From the NCBI RefSeq assembly GCF_015904235.1, contig NZ_JADZLT010000049.1, forward strand, positions 434,001-498,000: 64,000 nucleotides of DNA. Reading direction: 5' to 3'. This DNA comes from Methylobrevis albus. Its GTDB lineage: Bacteria > Pseudomonadota > Alphaproteobacteria > Rhizobiales > Pleomorphomonadaceae. A model generated the notes under the pieces. It was not told the origin of the DNA and did no database searches. It worked only from the letters and a program-made list of their open reading frames with translations. The position numbers and the translations under genes are program-made. Below, piece by piece: positions 39,001 to 45,476 of the stretch (the first letter of the stretch is position 1; each line of letters starts with the position of its first letter).

Positions 39001-39419
39001 CCCGTGGCCGGCATGGCGATCAGCAAGAGGTCGCCGGTGTGGGCGAGGAGATCGTCCAGCACGAGCGGGCATTCGCCCTTGGCGCCGCGCAGGTTGCCGG
39101 TGGTGAGCAGCCGGCAGAGCCGGCCCCAGCCGGCGCGGTTCTCCGGATAGGCGAGGATATCGGGGGTGCCGTCGGTGAAGGCGAGGCGGGCGCCGACGAC
39201 GAGGCGGAAGCCGAGCTCCGCGCCGGTCGCCTCGCGGTAGCGCCGCTTCAGCACGCCGAGCGCCGCATGGGCGCGGACGACGCCGGCAACGGTGTTGCGG
39301 TCGGCAAGGCCAAGGCCGGCGAGGCCGAGGGCGGCGGCGCGGGCGACGAGGTCGGCCGGGTGCGAGGCGCCGCGCAGGAACGAGAAGTTCGAGGCGGCGG
39401 CGAGTTCGGCGTAGATCAC
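36072..39419 (-). CDS. dnaE2: Error-prone DNA polymerase DnaE2
   Basis: Second C-family DNA polymerase alpha subunit (1115 aa), the catalytic part of the ImuA-ImuB-DnaE2 mutasome that copies damaged DNA and causes SOS mutagenesis. The PHP domain at the start (FSFLRGASHPADLVARAAAL) is followed by the polymerase core with DIDVDFEHERREEVIQHIY (catalytic aspartates). The helix-hairpin region and a C-terminal OB domain follow (GVVLVRQRPGNGTVVFMTIE). It lacks the replicase-type tail for clamp and tau binding, as usual for DnaE2. It lies 60 bp after imuB, presumably in one SOS-controlled transcript. Confidence 0.95.
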   Translation of the reverse strand: MIYAELAAASNFSFLRGASHPADLVARAAALGLAGLGLADRNTVAGVVRAHAALGVLKRRYREATGAELGFRLVVGARLAFTDGTPDILAYPENRAGWGRLCRLLTTGNLRGAKGECPLVLDDLLAHTGDLLLIAMPATGAAAGLAGAVSPAVAGAEAAALTRLAEAAPGALWLGATMLRRGADRRRLAERRRLAERLGVPLLAVNDVLYHDPAQRPLQDVITCIREGLKLESAGRRLEENAERHLKPPGEMARLFSDAPEAVAETTNLLARIDFSLSELRYDYPDEPVPPGRTPQQHLADLAWRRAVLRYPGGIPAKVEQLLVSELALIEELDYARYFLTIHDIVRFAESRGILCQGRGSAANSVVCFLLGITNVDPEEIDVLFARFISKERQEPPDIDVDFEHERREEVIQHIYERYGRHRAGIAATVICYRPRSAIREVGKVLGLSEDVTAAIAGTAWGWGEKIPDAHVAQAGFDPHNPEIARAIRLAGRLIGFPRHLSQHVGGFILTRDRLDETVPIGNAAMEGRTFIEWDRDDIDELGLLKVDVLALGMLTCIRKALDLLRDHVGIEHDLASIAAGDPVVYDMLCEGDSIGIFQVESRAQINMLPRLRPREFYDLVIQVAIVRPGPIQGDMVHPYLRRRQGRERIEFPAPAPEHGPADELHQVLGKTKGVPLFQEQAMRLAMVAAKFTPEEANALRRAMATFRNVGGIGAFEAKMVDRMVARGYAPDFARRCFEQIKGFGSYGFPESHAAAFAHLVYVSAWLKCHHPAVFACALLNAQPMGFYAPAQIVRDAGEHGVPLRAIDVNHSRWDNTLEPRRAADGPAGASGARGWRTAGTRGPALRLGLRQIDGFREVWAEVLASRRGAGYPDLETLARRTALPRAALEKLADADACRSLGLSRREALWAVRRLPDDAPLPLFAAADAAELAPEPDAALPAMPLAQEVVADYQTVRLSLKAHPMAFLRADYGREGLASCAAVAALADGRAARTAGVVLVRQRPGNGTVVFMTIEDETGVCNVVIWARMLERYRRVVMGARLIEIRGRIQRSPENIVHLVADDLVDRTHDLQRLSEEDKPRFQLSRADEFLHPQHSRASSHPRHVRVIPKSRDFH

Positions 39420-39479
39420 GGGCGGCCTCCTCGAGGCGAGACGGTTGCGGGCAGGCGAAAGGTCGGCCGAAGTTCAGGA

Positions 39480-41159
39480 TCAGGCGAAGAGGCCGTGCAC
39501 GAACCAGCGCGGCCGGGTCTCGGCGGCGACGAGGCCCGGCAGTTGCTCCGCGTCACTGCCGCGGCCGGGCCGGGCGGCGCGCAGCGGCGCCGCGCCGTAG
39601 AGCCCCTCGCGGAACAGCCAGAAGCGGCGGCCGCCGCGGTCCTCGACGCGGAAATAGTCGCGGGCCGGGCCGGCGCCGGCGCTCTCGATGCCGCCGCTCT
39701 CGCCCTCGTCGCCCGCCGGCACCAGCCACCATTCGGCGGCGATCCGTTCCGGACCTTCGGCGGCGACGACGTCGTGGATCAGCCGGCGCCAGCGGAAGCG
39801 GATCGGCGGGCCGTCCGGCACCTCCGCCATCGCCTCCACCGGCTCGGGCGGATCGAGCAGGCGCAAGGGGCGCAGCGGCGGCTCGCCGGGGGGCAACTGC
39901 GGCCAGCCGCCCGGCGCCTGCCGATGCGGGGCACCGGCCGCGAGCGCCGGCACGGCGCGGTAGGCGCGCTCGGGCACGTGGCTGCCGGCGGCGCCGAAGC
40001 GCAGCACGCGGTCCGGGCCGAAGCGGGCGCCGAGGCGGTCGACGAGGTCGGCCACCGCCTCGGCCTCGCCGCTGGCGCCGCCGAAGGCCTGCTGCGCCGG
40101 GTCCAGCGGCTCCACGGCGAGGGCGGCGAGGCGGATCATGTCGAAGCCGAAGCCCGGGTCGAGCGGGTCGGCGAGGCTGCCGAGCCGGTCGGCGAACAGG
40201 CGCATCACGGCGGCGGGGTCGCGCAGCGGCCGGCTGGTGGCGACGGCGACGCGGTGCACGGCGCCATCGGCGCGAAATAGGCTCGCCTCGAAGCTGCGGC
40301 CGCCGAGGCCGTCCTCCTCGAGCCGCTCGGCGAGGCGGCGGGCGAGGCTCGCGAGGCTGGCGAGCACGTCGTCCATCAGCGCGACGGGTTCGGGAAAGCC
40401 GCGCTCGGCCATCAGGGCGGCCACCGGGCGCTGCGGCGAGATCGGGTGCTCGGCCTCGCCGAGGGTGCGGGCGAGGCGGCTTGCGAGATCGGCGCCGAAG
40501 CGGGCGACGAGCGGGGCGCGCGGCCGGTCGGCGAGGTCGGCGATGCTGCGCAGCCCGGCGCGGGCGAGCGCGGTGACGCGGTCGGCGTCGAGGCCGAGGG
40601 CGGCGATGGGCAGCGGGCGCACCGCCGCGGCCTCGCCCCCCGGCGCGACCACGCCGCCATCCGGGCCGCCGGGGCCGAAGCGCGCCACCGCCCGGGCGGC
40701 ATCGGCGGTGCCGGCGACGGCGACGCGGGCGGTGAGGCCGGCGCGGGCGAGGCGGGCGGCGACGTCGCGGCTCATGGCGGCCTCGCCGCCGAACAGCGCG
40801 GCACAGCCGGTGACGTCGAGCATCAGCCCGTCGGCGCCGTCGCGGCCGACCAGCGGCGTGAAGCGGTCGCACCAGTCGGCGAGGCGACCGAGCAGCGCCG
40901 CGTCGGCGGCGGGGTCGTCGTCGGCGACGACGAGGTCCGGCACGCGGGCGCGGGCGTCGGCAAGGCTCAGGCCCGGCGCGAGACCCAGGCCGCGGGCGAC
41001 GCCGTCGGCATGGACGACGCGCAGGGCGCCGCGCTGCTTGGCGAGCAGCAGCAGCGGCCGGTCAGCCGGCATGCCGCCGCGGCGCCGCAGCCGGTCGGTG
41101 GAGAGGAAGGGAAACCACAGGGCGAGGTAGCGCCGGCTGGCGGAAAACAAGCTCGTCAT
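39480..41159 (-). CDS. imuB: Y-family polymerase-like mutasome protein ImuB
   Basis: ImuB (559 aa) is a catalytically inactive Y-family polymerase relative that ties DnaE2 to the sliding clamp. The N-terminal palm-like part begins RYLALWFPFLSTDRL, and the region DGLMLDVTGCAALFGGE corresponds to the catalytic loop. The little-finger part continues to about residue 350, and the proline/arginine-rich tail binds partners in characterised homologues. The ATG at 41159 lies 98 bp inside the end of imuA, so translation is coupled. Confidence 0.92.
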   Translation of the reverse strand: MTSLFSASRRYLALWFPFLSTDRLRRRGGMPADRPLLLLAKQRGALRVVHADGVARGLGLAPGLSLADARARVPDLVVADDDPAADAALLGRLADWCDRFTPLVGRDGADGLMLDVTGCAALFGGEAAMSRDVAARLARAGLTARVAVAGTADAARAVARFGPGGPDGGVVAPGGEAAAVRPLPIAALGLDADRVTALARAGLRSIADLADRPRAPLVARFGADLASRLARTLGEAEHPISPQRPVAALMAERGFPEPVALMDDVLASLASLARRLAERLEEDGLGGRSFEASLFRADGAVHRVAVATSRPLRDPAAVMRLFADRLGSLADPLDPGFGFDMIRLAALAVEPLDPAQQAFGGASGEAEAVADLVDRLGARFGPDRVLRFGAAGSHVPERAYRAVPALAAGAPHRQAPGGWPQLPPGEPPLRPLRLLDPPEPVEAMAEVPDGPPIRFRWRRLIHDVVAAEGPERIAAEWWLVPAGDEGESGGIESAGAGPARDYFRVEDRGGRRFWLFREGLYGAAPLRAARPGRGSDAEQLPGLVAAETRPRWFVHGLFA

Positions 41160-41907
41160 GGTCCCACTCCAGGCTGAAGCGGCCGGGCGGAAAGCCGGCC
41201 CGGTGCCTCTGCAGTTCGATCTCGAAGGCCGGGCGGCCCGGCGCGTTGGCGCCGAGGCGGATGGACGGGCCGGCGGCGACGCCCCAGCGGCTGAGCCCGG
41301 CGCTCGGCTCGGGCGCCGCGCCGCTGCGCACCAGCACGCAGCCGACGCCGGATTTCGCCGCCGCCGCGGCGAGGCGGCGCGAGGCGGTGAGGTCGAGCGC
41401 CCGCGCCGGGCCCCAGAGCTCGAGCACGACGGCGGCGAGCGCGGCGCAGCGCAGCGCCTCGTGCGCCGCGCGCAACGCCCCGGTCGCATCGCGCACCGCG
41501 ACCAGCACCAGCCGCTCCGGGTCGGCGCCGAAGGCGGCGAGCCCGGGCGGATAGAGTGCGCCGTGCTCGCGCCCGGCCATCGCCTGCTGCACCCAGACGG
41601 TGGTGCGGCCGGGCGCCGCCGCGCGGGCCGGGCGCGCCGCGCCGCCCGCCGCCAGCCCCCGCCCGTCCTCGGGTTCCGCCGCCCGCGCCATGCAGAGCGC
41701 CATGGCGAGGCCGAAGCCGGCCGCGGCGGCGCCGTCGCCGGCCTCGTGCGCGAACACCTCGTGCAAGGCGGCCCGCGGCAGTCCGCCGCCGACGGCCGCG
41801 TCCAGCGCCGCATGGCCGAAGCCGAAGCGGGCGACGGCCGGCGGGCCGAGCTGGTCGCTCTCGATATGGGCAAGGCTCCGCCGGAGCCGGGTCAGGATGT
41901 CCTGCAC
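41062..41907 (-). CDS. imuA: RecA-like mutasome protein ImuA
   Basis: First gene of the mutasome cassette (281 aa). ImuA is a RecA/SulA-like protein required for ImuB-DnaE2 mutagenesis. Recognisable features are VARFGFGHAALDAAVGGGLPRAALHEV near residue 25 and the strand TVWVQQA. The Walker A motif of true RecA is not intact, as expected for this family. It overlaps imuB by 98 bp. A consensus LexA box lies 17 bp upstream of its start, so induction by DNA damage is expected. Confidence 0.9.
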   Translation of the reverse strand: MQDILTRLRRSLAHIESDQLGPPAVARFGFGHAALDAAVGGGLPRAALHEVFAHEAGDGAAAAGFGLAMALCMARAAEPEDGRGLAAGGAARPARAAAPGRTTVWVQQAMAGREHGALYPPGLAAFGADPERLVLVAVRDATGALRAAHEALRCAALAAVVLELWGPARALDLTASRRLAAAAAKSGVGCVLVRSGAAPEPSAGLSRWGVAAGPSIRLGANAPGRPAFEIELQRHRAGFPPGRFSLEWDHDELVFRQPALPRPVVSLPLHRPAAAPRRHAG

Positions 41908-41923
41908 GGGTCTCTACTCACCA

Positions 41924-41938
41924 GTTCATGATTTGTTC
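41924..41938 (-). promoter_or_regulatory. LexA (SOS) box of imuA-imuB-dnaE2
   Basis: GTTC-ATGATTT-GTTC, an exact match to the alphaproteobacterial SOS box GTTC-N7-GTTC, 17 bp upstream of the imuA start. Confidence 0.92.
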
Positions 41939-42100
41939 TAGAAAGACTCCGTCGCCGGAGAGAGTCAAGACGGAGTCTTGGACGGGGCGGCCGGGGACGG
42001 GACACGGCTGTCCGGTTCAGCTGTTTCAAACCCGGCCCAAGTAATTGGAGTCGTTGACAAATTGCGATGCTTGACGAAGCTGGACACGGCCGCGAGCCGC

Positions 42101-42140
42101 CAGCGCCCCGGCTTTTCCCTCGCCCTTCGAGACAGCCGTG
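42101..42140 (-). repeat. Partial mosaic repeat copy A3
   Basis: CCCCGGCTTTTCCCTCGCCCTTCGAGAC... matches one end of the mosaic repeat seen at 34912-35103 and 57905-58073, in inverted orientation; the other half has been lost. It lies in the 371-bp gap between imuA and phaB; beyond this and the LexA box I see nothing else in the gap. Confidence 0.6.
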
Positions 42141-42278
42141 GGGACGGGAGGGCGGTGATGCCCAGCCGCAGGACTCCCCCCGGTGGGCGGAAAGCCGGGT
42201 GCGGCGACCTCAAAACGCAGCACGGCCCGCCTCGGGGTCGAGGCGGGCCGCGTCGGCAGATCGTTGGCCGGAAAACCG

Positions 42279-43004
42279 TCAGCCGTTGGCGATGTACTGG
42301 CCGCCGTTGATCGTCAGCACCGCGCCGGTCATGAAGCCGGCCGATTCGGAGGCGAGGTAGACGGTGAGGGCGGCGATCTCCTCGGCCTTGCCGAGGCGGC
42401 CGACCGGGATGCCCTTGATGATGCCCTTCAGCACGTCTTCCGGCACCGCCGAGACCATGTCGGTGTCGATGTAGCCCGGGCAGATGCAGTTGACGGTGAT
42501 GCCCTTGAAGGCGCTTTCCTGGGCGAGCGCCTTGGTGAAGCCGATCACGCCGGCCTTGGCGGCCGAATAGTTGGTCTGGCCCATCTGGCCCTTCTGGCCG
42601 TTGATCGACGAGATGTTGACGATGCGGCCGAAGCTGCGGGCGCGCATGCCCTCGATCACCGGCTTCGTCATCGTGAACATCGAATCGAGGTTCGTCGAGA
42701 TCACGGCCTTCCACGCGTCGAACGACAGCTTGTGGAACATCGCGTCGCGGGTGATGCCGGCGTTGTTGACGAGGATGTCGACCGGGCCGAGTTCGGCCTC
42801 GACCTTGGCGAGGCCGGCGGCGCAGGCCGCGGCGTCGGCGACGTCCCACTGGTAGACGGCGATGCCGGTCTCGGCCTTGAAGGCCTCCGCCTTCTCGACG
42901 TTGCCGGCGAAGGTGGCGGCCACGGTGTGGCCGGCGTTCTTGAGGCCGATCGAGATGGCCGCGCCGATGCCGCGCGTGCCGCCGGTGACGACTGCAATGC
43001 CCAT
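42279..43004 (-). CDS. phaB: Acetoacetyl-CoA reductase (PHB synthesis)
   Basis: Short-chain dehydrogenase (241 aa) that reduces acetoacetyl-CoA to (R)-3-hydroxybutyryl-CoA with NADPH, the second step of polyhydroxybutyrate synthesis. Cofactor motif TGGTRGIG at residues 7-14, NNAGITRDAMFHKL, catalytic Ser in NISSINGQKGQMGQTNYSAAK, with Tyr and Lys of YxxxK, and the C-terminal ICPGYIDTDMV. The QKGQxGQTNY pattern is specific to PhaB and FabG-like relatives, and adjacency to the thiolase supports PhaB. Transcribed after phaA on the same strand with a 167-bp gap that contains a long hairpin. Confidence 0.92.
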   Translation of the reverse strand: MGIAVVTGGTRGIGAAISIGLKNAGHTVAATFAGNVEKAEAFKAETGIAVYQWDVADAAACAAGLAKVEAELGPVDILVNNAGITRDAMFHKLSFDAWKAVISTNLDSMFTMTKPVIEGMRARSFGRIVNISSINGQKGQMGQTNYSAAKAGVIGFTKALAQESAFKGITVNCICPGYIDTDMVSAVPEDVLKGIIKGIPVGRLGKAEEIAALTVYLASESAGFMTGAVLTINGGQYIANG

Positions 43005-43132
43005 GGTGTTCTCCCCTAGCTGGATGTCGCGCCGCCCTCCGGCGCGGTGCCGCATTCTTCTTATCTGCCCGGCGGCCCGGGGCGCCGCGACCTGTCGTCC
43101 CGGCGACGAAAGCGGGACGACGGGTCGCAGAT

Positions 43133-43165
43133 CGCGCCGAGGCCGGCGGTGCCGGCCTCGGCGCG
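43133..43165 (-). terminator. Long hairpin between phaA and phaB
   Basis: Perfect 15-bp stem (43133-43147 with 43151-43165) around a 3-base loop, 6 bp after the phaA stop on the minus strand. No T run follows, so it may attenuate or process the phaA-phaB transcript rather than end it. Confidence 0.5.
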
Positions 43166-43171
43166 CGTGTT

Positions 43172-44344
43172 TCAGCGCTCGACGGTGAGGGCGACGCCCA
43201 TGCCGCCGCCGATGCACAGGGTGGCGAGGCCCTTCTTGGCGTCGCGGCGCGTCATCTCGTGCAGCAGCGTCACGAGGACGCGGCAGCCCGAGGCGCCGAT
43301 CGGGTGGCCGATGGCGATGGCGCCGCCGTTGACGTTGACGATGTCGGGGTTCCAGCCGAGGCTCTTGTTGACGGCGCAGGCCTGCGCCGCGAAGGCCTCG
43401 TTGGCCTCGACGAGGTCGAGGTCGCCGATCGCCCAGCCGGCCTTTTCCAGCGCGCGCTTCGAGGCCGGGATCGGGCCGGTGCCCATCACGGCCGGGTCGA
43501 CGCCGGCGGTCGCCCAGGAGGCGACGCGGGCGATCGGGGTCAGGCCGCGCTTCTCGGCCTCGGCGGCCGACATCAGCAGCACCGCGGCGGCGCCGTCGTT
43601 GAGGCCGGAGGCGTTGGCGGCGGTCACGGTGCCGTCCTTGGTGAAGGCCGGGCGCACCTTGGTGACGCTGTCGAGGGTGGCGCCGTGGCGGATGTACTCG
43701 TCGTTCTCGACGACGGTGTCACCCTTGCGGCCCTTCACGGTGAAGGGCGTGATCTCGTCCTTGAACTTGCCGGCCTTCTGCGCCGCCTCGGCCTTGTTCT
43801 GCGAGCCGACCGCGAAGGCGTCCTGGTCCTCGCGGCTGATCTGGAACTCCTTGGCGACGTTCTCGGCGGTGATGCCCATGTGGTAGCCGTTGAAGGCGTC
43901 CCAGAGGCCATCCTTGATCATGGTGTCGACCATCGCGTAGTCGCCCATCTTGACGCCGTTGCGCAGGTGCTGGCAGTGCGGCGACAGCGACATGCTCTCC
44001 TGGCCGCCGGCGACCACGATGGCGGCGTCGCCGGAGGCGATCTGCTGCATGCCGAGGGCGACGGCGCGCAGGCCCGAGCCGCAGACCTGGTTGAGGCCCC
44101 AGGCGGTGGTGCCGATCGGCAGGCCGGCGGCGATGGAGGCCTGGCGGGCCGGGTTCTGGCCCTGGCCGGCGGTGAGCACCTGGCCGAGGATCACCTCGTC
44201 GACCTCGCCCGCCTCGACGCCGCTGGCGGCGAGGAGGTCGCGGATGACGGCGGCGCCGAGCTCGTGCGCGGAGGTGCCCCCGAACGCGCCGCCGAACGAC
44301 CCGACGGCGGTACGCTTGGCTGAGACGATGACGATGTCGGACAT
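43172..44344 (-). CDS. phaA: Acetyl-CoA C-acetyltransferase (beta-ketothiolase)
   Basis: Biosynthetic thiolase (390 aa) condensing two acetyl-CoA to acetoacetyl-CoA for PHB synthesis. The acyl-carrying Cys is in LNQVCGSGLRAVALG near residue 88. The second active-site residues lie in NEAFAAQ and GGAIAIGHPIGASGCR, and the C-terminal CIGGGMGVALTVER is diagnostic. Full length for the family. It precedes phaB and is divergent from phaR, the classic regulator of PHB granule proteins. PHB synthase (phaC) is not in the window. Confidence 0.95.
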   Translation of the reverse strand: MSDIVIVSAKRTAVGSFGGAFGGTSAHELGAAVIRDLLAASGVEAGEVDEVILGQVLTAGQGQNPARQASIAAGLPIGTTAWGLNQVCGSGLRAVALGMQQIASGDAAIVVAGGQESMSLSPHCQHLRNGVKMGDYAMVDTMIKDGLWDAFNGYHMGITAENVAKEFQISREDQDAFAVGSQNKAEAAQKAGKFKDEITPFTVKGRKGDTVVENDEYIRHGATLDSVTKVRPAFTKDGTVTAANASGLNDGAAAVLLMSAAEAEKRGLTPIARVASWATAGVDPAVMGTGPIPASKRALEKAGWAIGDLDLVEANEAFAAQACAVNKSLGWNPDIVNVNGGAIAIGHPIGASGCRVLVTLLHEMTRRDAKKGLATLCIGGGMGVALTVER

Positions 44345-44816
44345 GGAATGGCTCCCGGTTGCGGCACTTGCGGCCGATCGATGGCGCCGGTCCGCTGCGA
44401 GCCGGCATGCGGCCGGCGATCTCGCGCGGCCGTCGTTCGCCGCACTAGAGGCGCTTCGCTTCGGGTCTGTCAACCGCAGGGCGGGTCGACTTAGGGGGGT
44501 TGCGGCCGGGGGTCGCGCCGGCGGATGCGGCGGCGGGGTGCCCGCCGGGCCGGGGTGCGCAAAACCCCGCATAGGCCTCGCCCATACCTCGCCCGTGCCT
44601 CGCTGCACCGCGGGGTGCCGGCGTGTGCCGCCCGTGTCATGCTGCGGCCGTGCTGCGCAGCAAAAAGCGCTTGGCCGCGGCTGCGAAAAGCCCTTACTCT
44701 GTTGCCAAGACAGCGGGTTCGCCGGTGGCCGGTGGGGCTGGCGCAAGGGCCGGACGGCATCGCCGCATCGGTCCGCGATCACCGCTGCGGTGCGAAGGGC
44801 GAGGGAGGCCCATCCG
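44345..44816. promoter_or_regulatory. Divergent phaA/phaR promoter region with TGC palindrome
   Basis: This 472-bp gap holds the promoters of phaAB and phaR and no gene. The 12-bp palindrome TGCTGCGCAGCA at 44651-44662 lies within a TGC/GCA-rich stretch; PhaR regulators are known to bind TGC-rich inverted sequences, so this is a candidate PhaR operator. Confidence 0.4.
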
Positions 44817-45413
44817 ATGGCGAAGAACGACGAACCGACGGTCATCAAGAAATACGCGAACCGGCGCCTCTACAACACCGGCACCAGCACCTACGTCACG
44901 CTCGAGGACCTCGCGTCGATGGTGAAGGGCGGCGAGGATTTCGTCGTGTTCGACGCGAAATCCGGCGACGAGATCACCCGGTCCGTATTGACCCAGATCA
45001 TCTTCGAGCAGGAAGGCAAGGGGCAGAACCTGCTCCCCGTCACCTTCCTGCGCCAGCTGATCCGCTTCTACGGCGACAGCATGCAGCAGCTGGTGCCGAG
45101 CTATCTCGAGCAGTCGATCGCCTCGCTGACGCGCGAGCAGGAGAAGTTCCGCCATCAGATGACGCAGGCCTTCGGCGGCACGACCATCGAGACGATGGAA
45201 GAGCAGGTCCGGCGCAATGCGGAGATCTTCGAGCGGGCGGTGCGGATGTTCATGCCGTTCGGCCCGTCCGGCGTGGTCGATCCGGCCGACGCCCGCGGCG
45301 ACACCGCAGCTCCGGCGAAGCCCGCCCGCGACACCGACATCGACGCGCTGAAGCAGCAGCTCGAGGCGATGCAGCGCCGCCTCGACCAGCTCGCGCCCGA
45401 CCGCGCCAACTGA
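44817..45413 (+). CDS. phaR: PHB synthesis repressor PhaR
   Basis: Regulator (198 aa) that binds both DNA and PHB granules; when PHB accumulates it leaves DNA and phasin genes are derepressed. The N-terminal PHB/PHA accumulation domain begins TVIKKYANRRLYNTGTSTYV and continues with LEDLASMVKGGEDFVVFDAK. A central helical domain follows (about 65-140), and the C-terminal linker is alanine/proline-rich with a short coiled coil. GGGAGG precedes the ATG. It is divergent from phaA and convergent with the EAL-domain gene, with a hairpin between. Confidence 0.93.
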   Translation: MAKNDEPTVIKKYANRRLYNTGTSTYVTLEDLASMVKGGEDFVVFDAKSGDEITRSVLTQIIFEQEGKGQNLLPVTFLRQLIRFYGDSMQQLVPSYLEQSIASLTREQEKFRHQMTQAFGGTTIETMEEQVRRNAEIFERAVRMFMPFGPSGVVDPADARGDTAAPAKPARDTDIDALKQQLEAMQRRLDQLAPDRAN

Positions 45414-45431
45414 GAGCTCGCCGCCGGGTGC

Positions 45432-45456
45432 CCCGCGACCGGAGCCCGGTCGCGGG
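45432..45456. terminator. Hairpin between phaR and GGDEF-EAL gene
   Basis: Perfect 11-bp stem (45432-45442 with 45446-45456) with a 3-base loop in the 63-bp gap between convergent genes. No strong T run. Confidence 0.5.
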
Positions 45457-45476
45457 CGACGGACAGGCTCGCGCCG

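Noticed and set aside
36075..40280. A 1401-codon open frame antisense to dnaE2 and imuB, rich in Ala, Gly, Arg, Asp and Val
   Set aside because: It is a shadow frame of high-GC coding DNA. The minus-strand frames contain complete DnaE2 and ImuB motifs, while this frame has none.
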